A DNA stretch of 64,000 bases, taken from contig NZ_RJUU01000003.1 in NCBI RefSeq assembly GCF_003751445.1, positions 1,054,001 through 1,118,000 of the forward strand. The letters run 5' to 3'. Below are positions 23,891-32,183 of the stretch, one piece after another. The notes beneath the pieces were generated by a model. That model was not told the origin of the DNA. It saw only the letters and a list, made by a program, of their open reading frames with translations, and did not search any database. Numbering within the stretch: the stretch's first letter is position 1; each line of letters opens with the position of its first letter. The translations under genes and the position numbers were made by a program. The DNA is from Streptomyces sp. 840.1. Lineage in GTDB: Bacteria; Actinomycetota; Actinomycetes; Streptomycetales; Streptomycetaceae.

Positions 23891-25872
23891 TTCTCCAGCT
23901 CCAGCCTCGGCACGTCGGGCCGCTCGACGCCGAAGGTCTGCGCGTAGAGGGAGAGTTCGGACTCCAGTGCGCTGATCATGGTGTCGGCGCGGCGGAAGCC
24001 GTGCCCCTCGCCGGGGTAGGTGAGGTAGGCGTGCGGAATGCCGCGCCCCTCCACGGCGGCCAGGAAGCGTTCGCACTGCACGGGTGGACAGATCGGGTCG
24101 TCCTCGCCCTGGAGCAGCAGGAACGGTGTGGTGAGCCGGTCGGTGCGGGTGCTCGGGGACCGCTCGCGGTAGCGCTCGGGGACCTCGGCCAGCGGGCCCA
24201 CCAGCGATTCCAGGTACTGGGACTCGAAGTCGTGGGTCTCCCCGCTGCCCCAGCCCGTCAGATCGAGGATGGGGTAGCTGATCGTGCCGCAGGCGTAGAC
24301 GTCGGTGCCGGTCAGCGAAGCGGCCGCGGTCCAGCCGCCGGCGCTGCCGCCCCGGACGGCGAGCCGGGCCGGGTCCGCGGTGCCCTCGGCGGCGAGCGCG
24401 CCGGCGACGGCCGCGCAGTCCTCGACGTCGACGACGCCCCACTGTTCGCGCAGCCGGTTGCGGTACTCGCGTCCGTAGCCGGTCGAGCCGCCGTAGTTGA
24501 CCTCGGCCACCCCGATGCCGCGCGAGGTGAAGTAGGCGATCTCCAGGTCGAGGACGAGGGCCGCGTGTCCGGTGGGGCCGCCGTGCGCCCACACGACGTA
24601 GGGCGGCAGTTCCCCGGCCGGCCCGGTCCGGCCGGGGCTGTGCGGCGGGTAGATGTGGGCGTGGATCTCCCGGCCGCCGGGACCGGCGAAGGTGCGCTCG
24701 GCGGGCTCGGGGTAGTACGCGGGATCGACCGCGTCCTCGTGCGGCGCCCCGATGATCCGGGTGTGCCCGGTCGCCGTGTCCAGCTCCACGATCTCGTACG
24801 CGCTGCGCGGGCTCGCGGCGATGCCGATGACCCGGCTGCCCTGCACGGCGAGCGTCCCGGCCCATTCGGTCCAGGGCCCGGCGATGTCGACGAGTGTCCC
24901 GGTCTCCGGGTCGAGGATGCCGAGCGTGGTGGCGCCCTTGCCGTGCACGGTGGCGATGAGCCCGTTCTCCAGCGGCCGGAACCAGCTGAGCCCGATCTTC
25001 CACAGGGGCCCGGCGAACTCCTCCTGCCGGGGGCAGAGTTCGACCGCGCTGCCGTCCGGCTCGGCGCGGTACAGGTTCCACCACCCGCTGCGGTCGCTGG
25101 CGAAGAGCAGCCGCCCGTCGTCGGCCCACTGGATCTGCGGTACCGATTCCTCCGGCCCGCCCAGGAGGGTCCGCGGGGCGTGGAACGTCGCGTCGTCACC
25201 GAGATCCGCGACGATCACCTCGGTGCCGTCCCACGGCATCCTCGGGTGGTCCCAGGCGATCCAGGCGACCCGCCGCCCGTCGGGCGAGAGTTCGGGCCCG
25301 GTGACGAACCGGTGCCGGTCGTCGGAGAGTTCGCGTACGGCGGACCGGTCACCGGCCGCCGATCCGTCGAGCGGCACGGCGGCGATCAGCCTGCGCAGTT
25401 CGGCCGGTCCCTCGCCGGTGAACTCCTCCAGGACGCACCAGACCTCGCCCGAGGCGCCCCGGTCCGGGTGCAGTCGCGGATCCACCCAGCGCAGCCCGCC
25501 GCCGACCGGCGAGAGCGGGGTGAGCGGCCACGGGTCGCGGGGCCCGTCCGGCTCGTAGGCGTACAGCCGCTGGTCGTCGAAGTGGACGAAGACGATCAGC
25601 GGGCCGCCCCCGTCGCGCTCCGTGCCGGTCCAGGGCCGTCCGCCGTACTCGATGACCCTGCTGCGGACGTTCCAGGGGGCCGGCAGCTCCGCGGTGGTCC
25701 CGTCGGCCAGCCGTCGCACCAGGGCGCGGCGGCCTGCCTGGGCCGGGCGCGGTTCGGTCCACCACAGTTCGTCGCCGACCGCTTCGACGTACTCCGGCCG
25801 GCCGTCCCGTGAGGCGGCCAGCGCGGCGTCGATCGGGGACGGCCAGCTTCCGTAGGCCTGCGTGGTTGCCAT
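23887..25872 (-). CDS. Prolyl oligopeptidase family (S9) peptidase
   Basis: Cytoplasmic peptidase of 661 residues. The N-terminal about 400 residues form a beta-propeller with WD40/TolB-like strands (ELSPDGRRVAWIAWD, WADDGRLLFASDRSGWWNLY). The C-terminal alpha/beta hydrolase has Ser in RGGSAGGW, Asp in GEDDPICP and His in GEGHGF. Such enzymes (S9C, acylaminoacyl peptidase type) cleave short peptides admitted through the propeller. The ATG at 25872 has GGGGGA upstream. It lies 20 bp behind the M20 gene and overlaps the S66 gene, third of four. Confidence 0.92.
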   Translation of the reverse strand: MATTQAYGSWPSPIDAALAASRDGRPEYVEAVGDELWWTEPRPAQAGRRALVRRLADGTTAELPAPWNVRSRVIEYGGRPWTGTERDGGGPLIVFVHFDDQRLYAYEPDGPRDPWPLTPLSPVGGGLRWVDPRLHPDRGASGEVWCVLEEFTGEGPAELRRLIAAVPLDGSAAGDRSAVRELSDDRHRFVTGPELSPDGRRVAWIAWDHPRMPWDGTEVIVADLGDDATFHAPRTLLGGPEESVPQIQWADDGRLLFASDRSGWWNLYRAEPDGSAVELCPRQEEFAGPLWKIGLSWFRPLENGLIATVHGKGATTLGILDPETGTLVDIAGPWTEWAGTLAVQGSRVIGIAASPRSAYEIVELDTATGHTRIIGAPHEDAVDPAYYPEPAERTFAGPGGREIHAHIYPPHSPGRTGPAGELPPYVVWAHGGPTGHAALVLDLEIAYFTSRGIGVAEVNYGGSTGYGREYRNRLREQWGVVDVEDCAAVAGALAAEGTADPARLAVRGGSAGGWTAAASLTGTDVYACGTISYPILDLTGWGSGETHDFESQYLESLVGPLAEVPERYRERSPSTRTDRLTTPFLLLQGEDDPICPPVQCERFLAAVEGRGIPHAYLTYPGEGHGFRRADTMISALESELSLYAQTFGVERPDVPRLELEK

Positions 25873-25892
25873 GTTCGATTCCCCCGAGTGGG

Positions 25893-27236
25893 TCAGGCGG
25901 TGCGGAGATAGTGGTCCAGGACGCGGACGCCGAAGTGCAGCGCCTCGACGGGGACGCGTTCGTCCACGCCGTGGAAGAGGGCCTGGTAGTCGAAGCCGAC
26001 GGGCAGCTTCAGCGGCGAGAAGCCGTAGCCGGTGATGCCGAGCCGGGAGAACTGCTTGGCGTCGGTGCCGCCGGACATGGAGTACGGCACCACGTGGCCG
26101 TCCGGGTCGAACCGCTCGACGGCGGCGCGGAGCCTGGCGTACGTGGGCGAGTCGACGGGGGCCTGGAGGGCGACCTCGCGGTGGTGGAACTCCCAGTCGA
26201 CCGAGGGCCCGGTGAGCTGGTCCATGGTCGTGCGGAACTCGTCCTCGCCGCCGGGCACCATCCGGCCGTCGATGAACGCGGTGGCGTGGCCCGGGATCAC
26301 GTTGACCTTGTATCCGGCGTCCAGCATCGTCGGGTTGGCGCTGTTGCGGACGGTCGGCTCGATGAGGGCGGCGGCCGGTCCGATCTTGCCGAGGAGTTCG
26401 TCCACGTCGAAGCCGGGGGCGTCGAGGTCGGGGTGGATGCCGTGCAGCGCGGCGATCTCGGTGAGCGCGGCGCGGACCGTCGGGGTGAGGCGTACCGGCC
26501 ATTCATGGGCGCCGATCCGGGCGACGGCGGCGGCCAGCGCGCTGACCGCGTTGGCCTTGTTGACCTTGGAGCCGTGTCCCGCCTTGCCGTGCGAGGTCAG
26601 CTTGAGCCATCCGGTGCCGCGCTCGCCCGCAGCGATGGGGTAGAGCGGCATCTTCGGTCCGGCGTGGAAGGTGAAGGCGCCGGATTCGCTGATGCCCTCC
26701 GTGCACCCTTCGAAGAGTTCGGGGTGCTGATCGGCGAGGAAGCCCGAGCCGTCGTCGGCGCTGGCCTCCTCGTCGGCGGTGTACGCGATCACGATGTCGC
26801 GGCGGGGACGGACGCCGGCCCTGGCCCAGAACCGGGCGACGGCCAGGACCATCGCGTCCATGTTCTTCATGTCGATGGCGCCGCGGCCCCAGACGACTCC
26901 GTCGCGGACCTCGCCGGAGAAGGGGTGCACGGTCCAGTCGGCCGCCTCGGCGGGCACCACGTCCAGGTGCCCGTGGACCAGCAGCGCGTCGGCGGTGGGG
27001 TCGGTACCGGCGATCCTGGCGACCACGTTGGTGCGCCCGGGGGTGCGCTCCAGGAGCGTCGGTTCGAGTCCGGCGGCGGCCAGCCGCTCGGCCACGTACT
27101 CGGCCGCCGGGCGCTCGCGGCAGTCGCCGCCGCCCCGGTTGGTGGTGTCGATGCGGATCAGTTCGGAGGTGAACGTCACCGATTCGTCGAGCGCGAGTGC
27201 GTCGACGCCGTCCTGGGAGTTGGTCACCTCAGCCAT
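25893..27236 (-). CDS. M20/M25/M40 family zinc peptidase
   Basis: Metallopeptidase of 447 residues. Di-zinc ligands appear in order: HGHLDVVP, WGRGAIDMKN, the DEEAS acidic pair, and a late His in PYSMSGGTDAKQF. A dimerisation domain sits in the middle (about 200-330). Members hydrolyse dipeptides or deacylate amino acids. Its start codon overlaps the end of the M55 gene by eight bases, so translation is coupled. In the operon it would act on peptides released by the neighbouring peptidases. Confidence 0.92.
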   Translation of the reverse strand: MAEVTNSQDGVDALALDESVTFTSELIRIDTTNRGGGDCRERPAAEYVAERLAAAGLEPTLLERTPGRTNVVARIAGTDPTADALLVHGHLDVVPAEAADWTVHPFSGEVRDGVVWGRGAIDMKNMDAMVLAVARFWARAGVRPRRDIVIAYTADEEASADDGSGFLADQHPELFEGCTEGISESGAFTFHAGPKMPLYPIAAGERGTGWLKLTSHGKAGHGSKVNKANAVSALAAAVARIGAHEWPVRLTPTVRAALTEIAALHGIHPDLDAPGFDVDELLGKIGPAAALIEPTVRNSANPTMLDAGYKVNVIPGHATAFIDGRMVPGGEDEFRTTMDQLTGPSVDWEFHHREVALQAPVDSPTYARLRAAVERFDPDGHVVPYSMSGGTDAKQFSRLGITGYGFSPLKLPVGFDYQALFHGVDERVPVEALHFGVRVLDHYLRTA

Positions 27237-28062
27237 ACTGTTCCTCCACGGCGGACGACACGATGGTCGTCACCGCCTTGAACGTGCGGATACCTTCGTA
27301 CATCGTCTCGCTCGTGTAGGAGACACGCCTCTCGCCGGAGACCGCCACGCCCGGTACGACGGTGGCCGCCGCCGCCAGGTGCTCGGCGTCGAACTCCAGC
27401 TCCACGGTGAACGGTCCGCCGTCGACGGGCGTGTACCGCCCGGCGAGCGCGGCCGCCTCCTTCGCCGCCGCGCGGATGTCGGCGGCGGTACGGGCGGGGG
27501 TGCGGCAGACCGCCGCGTAGCGCGAGACGTAGTCCTTGACCGCGACCGTACGGGCGTCGGGGGCGTAGCCGGCCGCGTCGGCACAGGTCAGGTCGTCCCC
27601 GGTGACCAGGACGACGGGGACGCCGTACTCGGCGGCGACGTGCGCGTTGAGCAGGCCCTCGCTGGCCCTGGCGCCGTTCAGCCAGACCCCGGTGATGGAG
27701 TTGGCCAGATAGGTGTGGGCCAGGACGCCCTCCGTGCCGGCACCCGTGTGGTAACCGACGAAGGCGACGGCGTCGACGTCCCCGTGCTGGATGCCCTCGA
27801 CCATGCTGAGCGACTTGTGCTTGCCGGTGAGCATCTGCACCCGGTCGTCGAGCCGCTCCAGGAGCAGGTTGCGCATGGTCCAGTGGGCTTCGTTGACGAG
27901 CACCTCGTCGGCACCGCCGTCATAGAACCCGAGGGCCGCGGCGTTGACGTCGGAGGTGAACAGGGAACGGCATCGCTCCCACTGCGGCGTGCCGGGCAGC
28001 ACATCGGCCGGCCAGGTCACGCCGGTGGCGCCTTCCATGTCGGCACTCACGAGGATCTTCAT
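27229..28062 (-). CDS. M55 family D-aminopeptidase (DppA-like)
   Basis: Metallopeptidase of 277 residues. The DppA zinc ligands are in place: Asp8 and Glu10 in SADMEGATG, a His in NEAHW, a His in GYHTG and a Glu in ASEGLLNA. DppA enzymes remove N-terminal D-amino acids such as D-Ala from D-Ala-D-Ala. The ATG at 28062 is the first of the operon and gives the canonical MKILVSADMEG start. The following genes encode M20, S9 and S66 peptidases, so the unit fits uptake or recycling of cell-wall peptides. Confidence 0.9.
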   Translation of the reverse strand: MKILVSADMEGATGVTWPADVLPGTPQWERCRSLFTSDVNAAALGFYDGGADEVLVNEAHWTMRNLLLERLDDRVQMLTGKHKSLSMVEGIQHGDVDAVAFVGYHTGAGTEGVLAHTYLANSITGVWLNGARASEGLLNAHVAAEYGVPVVLVTGDDLTCADAAGYAPDARTVAVKDYVSRYAAVCRTPARTAADIRAAAKEAAALAGRYTPVDGGPFTVELEFDAEHLAAAATVVPGVAVSGERRVSYTSETMYEGIRTFKAVTTIVSSAVEEQYG

Positions 28063-28149
28063 GCGGCCACACGGTACGCGTCGTCGAACGCGCAGGCCAG
28101 GGCTGCCGGGACCTCCATTGGTCCATTCCACTGACGGTCCTCGCGCACC

Positions 28150-28504
28150 TCAGATCCCCGGGTAGTCGCCGGTCGCGCCGTCGGTCCGCTCGCGCAGCGG
28201 ATCGGCGTGGCCGTTGTGCCGGGCGTACTCCTGGATCATGGTCACGTAGACCCGGCGCAGGCTGCGCTCGCGGCCGCGCGTCGTCACGAAGGGTGTGTCG
28301 AGGGCGTGCCCGGCGACGGCCGCCTCGGCGGCGGCGACCTCGGCCCGGCAGGCGGCGAAGTCGTCCGGGGCACGAGCCGGGTGACCAGGAGCGTTTCGCG
28401 GTGCCACTGGAGCCGGCCCGCGAGGAGGGTGCGCTCGTCGGCGGTGCCGGGGCGTTGAGCTGGAGACCGCCGGCCGTCGTGCGGGCGAAGAGGGCGCCGT
28501 CCAT
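28150..28504 (-). pseudogene. Decayed DinB/DUF664-type gene
   Basis: Pieces of a DUF664 (DinB-like) protein can be read only by changing frame. From the ATG at 28504 comes GGLQLNAPAP. One frame on, ADERTLLAGRLQWHRETLL and VTRL follow (the first helix with a metal-ligand His). A third frame gives DDFAACRAEVAAAEAA, then VTMIQEYARHNGHADPLRE and the stop at 28150. The middle of the domain, where the second ligand helix and the core tryptophan region belong, is missing. The remnant is about 355 bp against about 500 bp for intact genes. The cause is at least one indel and one internal deletion. Confidence 0.7.
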
Positions 28505-28550
28505 GTCATGGCGGCCACCCTTGCGGCACACGCGCGCGGGGACCGGCGGC

Positions 28551-29474
28551 TCAGTCGGCGGCGGTGCGGTGTTCGTGGACCCGCAGGTGGAGCACGACGA
28601 GGTCCAGCAGCGGCGTGCCGACGTCGTGGAGCCGGGCCCGGTCCGTCAGATCGGCGAGGACGTGCTCGACCTCGGTCGGGGCGCCGCTCACCACATCGCG
28701 GTACAGCGAGGCGGTGAGCGGCGAGCCCTCCGTCGTCAGCATCGTTGCCAGGGCGTCGAGTTCGCCCTTCGGTACGGGGTGGCCGGCGGCCGCGGCGACG
28801 GCGGCGCACTCGCCCAGCAGCCCTTCGACGAAGGCGCGCCCACCAGGAACGGCAGCGACGTCCCCGACGGTGCCGCGCATCAGGCAGGTCAGCCCCGACA
28901 GGGTGCTGATGAGGACCCACTTGCCCCACATCGCCGTGAGGGTGTCGTCCGGCACCCGCGTGTCGATGCCGGCGTCGGTGAGGACCGCGGCGATCGCCGC
29001 CACCCGCTCCGAGGGACCGCCCCGCTGCTCGCCGACGGACAGGCTGGCGACCGGGGCGAGGCGGACGATGTCCCCCTCGCCGTTCAGCGTGCTGATGATC
29101 CTGGCGACACCGCCCAGCACCGCGCCCTCGCCGAAGCGCGCGCCGAGCCGGCTCAGATGGGCCATGCCGTTGAGCAGCGGCAGGATCGCGGTCCCCGGGC
29201 CGACCGCCGGTGCGATGTCGTCGAGTGCCGCGTCGAGAGCCGTCGCCTTTACCGAGAGCAGCACCAGGTCGTAGGGGCCGGTGAGTTCGCCCGCGGTCAC
29301 GAGCCGGGGGGTGACCGTCTCGTCCTCCCCGACGCCGGTGAGGCGCAGGCCCCGCTCGCGAAGGGCGGCGGCGCGGCGCGGCCGGACCAGGAAGGTGACG
29401 TCCTTGCCCGCCTGTGCGAGCCGGGCGCCGAAGTATCCGCCGGTGGCTCCGGCTCCTACGACCAGGATCTTCAT
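28551..29474 (-). CDS. 2-dehydropantoate 2-reductase family protein (PanE/ApbA)
   Basis: NADPH-dependent reductase of 307 residues. Rossmann motif VVGAGATGGYFGARLAQAG at the N-terminus, a catalytic Lys in LLSVKATALDAAL, and the C-terminal helical ApbA_C domain (MWGKWVLISTLSGLTCL) are typical. Members reduce ketopantoate for coenzyme A synthesis, but actinomycetes carry paralogues of unknown substrate. No pantothenate gene lies nearby, so I leave the symbol blank. It is followed by the remnant DinB gene and preceded by a quinone oxidoreductase gene on the same strand. Confidence 0.85.
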   Translation of the reverse strand: MKILVVGAGATGGYFGARLAQAGKDVTFLVRPRRAAALRERGLRLTGVGEDETVTPRLVTAGELTGPYDLVLLSVKATALDAALDDIAPAVGPGTAILPLLNGMAHLSRLGARFGEGAVLGGVARIISTLNGEGDIVRLAPVASLSVGEQRGGPSERVAAIAAVLTDAGIDTRVPDDTLTAMWGKWVLISTLSGLTCLMRGTVGDVAAVPGGRAFVEGLLGECAAVAAAAGHPVPKGELDALATMLTTEGSPLTASLYRDVVSGAPTEVEHVLADLTDRARLHDVGTPLLDLVVLHLRVHEHRTAAD

Positions 29475-29527
29475 GGACTGCGCCTTTCGGGTTCGCGGGC
29501 AGGGTGTTCGCGTGGTGAGCGGTCGGC

Positions 29528-30505
29528 TCAGCCGGCGATACGGAGTACCAGCTTGCCCGTCGATGTACGGCCCTCCATCAGCAGGTGCGCGTCAGCCGCG
29601 TCGGACAGCGCGAACTCGGCCGTCACCGGGAGGTCCACATGGCCCTCGGTCACCGCACGGAAGGCCCGCTCGGCGACCGAACGCAGGGTCGCGGGGTCGG
29701 ACAGGGCCAGCTCCAGGATCGAGAAGCCGGCGACCGACCTGCTCCCCGGATAGAGCTCGGGCTGCCCGACCCGCCAGGGCTCCCCGCCGCCCGCGTTGCC
29801 GAACGAGACCAGGCGGCCGAAAACGGCCAGGCTGTCGAGCCCGCGCCGCAGCGTCTGCCCGCCGACCGCGTCGAGCACCAGGTCCACGCCCCGGCCCCCG
29901 GTGGCCCGGCGCACCTCGTCCGCGAACGAGTCGCCCACGAACACCTCGTCGTAGCCGTGCGCGAGGGCGTACTCGGCCTTCGCCTCCGAGGAGACCACGC
30001 CGAACACGGTCCCGGCACCGGCCGCTCGGGCCAGCTGCCCGGCCACCGTGCCGACCCCGCCCGCCGCGCCCTGCACCAGTACGGTCTCCCCGGCCCGCAT
30101 GCGACCGATCTCGTGCAGCAGGGCGTGGGCGGTCGGCAGGACGGTGGGCAAGGTGGCGCCCGTGCGCAGGTCCACCCCCTCGGGGAGCGGGAAGACGGTG
30201 GCCGCCGGGGCGAGCGCCACCTCCGCGTAGCCGCCGCCGTCGAGGAACGCCGCGACTTCCTGTCCGATGCGCAGCCCTGTCACCCCTTCGCCGACGGCCC
30301 GGATCCGGCCGGAGACCTCCAGGCCGGGGACCACGGGCAGCGCGGTCACCCGGTACCCCTCGGCGCGGGCCTTGAGGTCCGCGAAATTGACGCCCGCGTA
30401 GGCGGTGTCGATGGTGACCTGGCCGGGGCCCGGCTCGGGTACGACCGCCTCGGCGGTCTTCAGCACCTCGGGACCGCCGTACTCCTTGAACTCGATCACA
30501 CGCAT
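29528..30505 (-). CDS. Zinc-free quinone oxidoreductase (MDR superfamily)
   Basis: NADPH-dependent oxidoreductase of 325 residues, with MRVIEFKEYGGPEVL at the start, the GVNFADLKARAEGY segment and the cofactor motif VLVQGAAGGVGTVAGQLARA. Structural zinc cysteines are absent, as expected for the QOR group that reduces quinones or enones. The ATG at 30505 gives the conserved start; an ATG ten codons earlier adds nothing conserved. The gene diverges from an ArsR-like regulator over a spacer with a perfect palindrome, suggesting stress-responsive repression. Confidence 0.9.
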   Translation of the reverse strand: MRVIEFKEYGGPEVLKTAEAVVPEPGPGQVTIDTAYAGVNFADLKARAEGYRVTALPVVPGLEVSGRIRAVGEGVTGLRIGQEVAAFLDGGGYAEVALAPAATVFPLPEGVDLRTGATLPTVLPTAHALLHEIGRMRAGETVLVQGAAGGVGTVAGQLARAAGAGTVFGVVSSEAKAEYALAHGYDEVFVGDSFADEVRRATGGRGVDLVLDAVGGQTLRRGLDSLAVFGRLVSFGNAGGGEPWRVGQPELYPGSRSVAGFSILELALSDPATLRSVAERAFRAVTEGHVDLPVTAEFALSDAADAHLLMEGRTSTGKLVLRIAG

Positions 30506-30542
30506 GACAGACCGCCCCCTGGCCGTGATGTTCAATGAAAAG

Positions 30543-30577
30543 CGAACACTCAGAGTGTATGATTCTCATCGAACACT
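30543..30577. promoter_or_regulatory. Candidate operator of the ArsR-like regulator
   Basis: ACACTCAGAGTGT (30546-30558) is a perfect 13-bp palindrome. CGAACACT occurs twice, at 30543-30550 and 30570-30577. The stretch is AT-richer than its surroundings and lies between the divergent quinone oxidoreductase and ArsR genes. Confidence 0.5.
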
Positions 30578-30643
30578 TGGCAAGGGATGACGGCCCCTCA
30601 CCGCCGGTCAGGGGCCCGGCGGTTACGGACACGGGAGCGCGAG

Positions 30644-30985
30644 ATGCCCAACCAGCCCACGGGCAGCGGCCACCGGCCCGCACCGGCACACACCGAACCC
30701 GCGCAGGTGACGCTGCTCGGCGCCCTCTCCGCGCTGGCCGACCCGGTACGCCTCCAGCTGGTGCGTGACCTGGCCGGCTCCGAGGACTGGGCGCGGACCT
30801 GCGGAAGTTTCGACGTACCGGTCGGCAAGGCGGCGCTCAGCCACCACTTCGCGGTACTGCGCGGTGCGGGCCTGGTGGAACAGCGCGACATCGGGCCCAG
30901 GCGGTTGAACCGGCTGCGCCGCGAGGAGTTCGAGACCCGCTTCCCGGGCCTGCTCCACCTTCTGCTGCGGCCCGACGAAGTCTGA
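30644..30985 (+). CDS. ArsR-type winged-helix regulator
   Basis: Small regulator of 113 residues with the ArsR winged helix: LGALSALADPVRLQLVRDLA, then FDVPVGKAALSHHFAVLRGAGLVEQRD recognition helix and wing. There is no obvious CxC metal site, so it may respond to redox state or an organic ligand. GGGAGCG precedes the ATG at 30644. It is divergent from the quinone oxidoreductase, its likely target. A GC-rich hairpin follows the stop. Confidence 0.88.
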   Translation: MPNQPTGSGHRPAPAHTEPAQVTLLGALSALADPVRLQLVRDLAGSEDWARTCGSFDVPVGKAALSHHFAVLRGAGLVEQRDIGPRRLNRLRREEFETRFPGLLHLLLRPDEV

Positions 30986-30994
30986 GCCGGCCTC

Positions 30995-31022
30995 CCGGCC
31001 CGGCGCACCTGCGCCGGCCCGG
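30995..31022. terminator. Hairpin between convergent ArsR and aldo/keto reductase genes
   Basis: A 12-bp stem with one mismatch (CCGGCCCGGCGC at 30995-31006 with GCGCCGGCCCGG at 31011-31022) and an ACCT loop. Confidence 0.6.
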
Positions 31023-31032
31023 CCCGGCGGCC

Positions 31033-32034
31033 TCAGCGGCGCTTGGCGCCCTTCAACAGCTTCTCGATCCGGCTGAGTTCCTTGGCGCTGAACTCCAGGT
31101 TGCGGACCGCCTGAACGCTGTTCTCCAGCTGGGCGACGCTGCTCGCGCCGACGACGGCGGAGGTGACCCGGCCGCCGCGCAGCACCCAGGCCAGCGCCAT
31201 CTGCGCCAGCGACTGGCCGCGCTCGGAAGCCAGTTCATCGAGCTCGCGGAGCCGTCCGACCAGCTCCGGGGTGACGGAGTCGGCCGACAGGAACGGGCTG
31301 CTGCCCGCCGCCCGCGAACCGTCCGGGATGCCGCGGAGGTAGCGGTCGGAGAGGATGCCCTGCTCCAGCGGCGAGTACGCGATGGAGCCCGCGCCCAGCT
31401 CGTCGAGGGCGCTGAGCAGGCCGTCCTCCACCCAGCGGTCCAGCATCGAGTAGCGCGGCTGGTGGATGAACAGCGGGGTGCCGAGGTCCTTCAGGATCCG
31501 GGCGGCCTGGCGGGTCTGCTCGGCCGAGTAGTTGGAGACGCCCACGTAGAGCGCCTTGCCCTGCTGGACCGCCGAGTGGAGGGCGCCCATCGTCTCTTCG
31601 AGCGGGGTCTCGGGGTCGGGCCGGTGGGAGTAGAAGATGTCGACGTAGTCGAGCCCGAGCCGGCCGAGGCTCTGGTCGAGCGAGGAGAGCAGGTTCTTGC
31701 GCGAGCCCCACTCACCGTAGGGGCCGTCCCACATCAGGTAGCCGGCCTTGGTGGAGACGATGATCTCGTCCCGGTGGCGGGCGAAGTCCGTCCCGAGCGC
31801 GCGGCCCATCGCGGTCTCGGCGGAGCCGGGCGGCGGGCCGTAGTTGTTCGCCAGGTCGAAGTGGGTGATGCCCAGGTCGAAGGCGCGGCGCAGGATCTGG
31901 CCCTGGGTCTCCGGCGTCCGGTCCCCGCCGAAGTTGTGCCACAGGCCGAGCGAGAGGGCCGGCAGCTTCAGACCGCTGCGCCCGGTGCGCCGGTAGGGCA
32001 TGTCCTGGTAGCGGTCGGCGGACGGGATGTACAT
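31033..32034 (-). CDS. Aldo/keto reductase (YghZ/GAP-reductase type)
   Basis: NADPH-dependent carbonyl reductase of 333 residues, (beta/alpha)8 barrel. The active-site tetrad is visible: Asp-Tyr region FDLANNYGPPPGSAE, Lys in STKAGYLMW and His in FYSHRPD. The sequence MYIPSADRYQDMPYRRTGRSGL matches the L-glyceraldehyde-3-phosphate/methylglyoxal reductase group rather than shorter AKRs. The ATG at 32034 gives this conserved start. It diverges from a LysR gene that probably regulates it. The natural aldehyde is unknown. Confidence 0.92.
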   Translation of the reverse strand: MYIPSADRYQDMPYRRTGRSGLKLPALSLGLWHNFGGDRTPETQGQILRRAFDLGITHFDLANNYGPPPGSAETAMGRALGTDFARHRDEIIVSTKAGYLMWDGPYGEWGSRKNLLSSLDQSLGRLGLDYVDIFYSHRPDPETPLEETMGALHSAVQQGKALYVGVSNYSAEQTRQAARILKDLGTPLFIHQPRYSMLDRWVEDGLLSALDELGAGSIAYSPLEQGILSDRYLRGIPDGSRAAGSSPFLSADSVTPELVGRLRELDELASERGQSLAQMALAWVLRGGRVTSAVVGASSVAQLENSVQAVRNLEFSAKELSRIEKLLKGAKRR

Positions 32035-32137
32035 GCGGGGCTCCACGGGAGAGATCGTTCCGGTCCGCCGGGACGAGGTGCTCTCGACCACGACCGGCGG
32101 GGTGCAGGGTCCAGGCTGGCCCACATCGATCCAGCAG

Positions 32138-32160
32138 TCCAACAGGAGATTCCGCTTGGA
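32138..32160. promoter_or_regulatory. Inverted repeat in the AKR/LysR divergent promoter
   Basis: TCCAA (32138-32142) and TTGGA (32156-32160) form a spaced inverted repeat just ahead of TATATTTCTC, a likely -10 region for the LysR gene. It is a possible LysR binding site but lacks the exact T-N11-A spacing. Confidence 0.3.
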
Positions 32161-32183
32161 TTCAGCGTCTATATTTCTCAATC

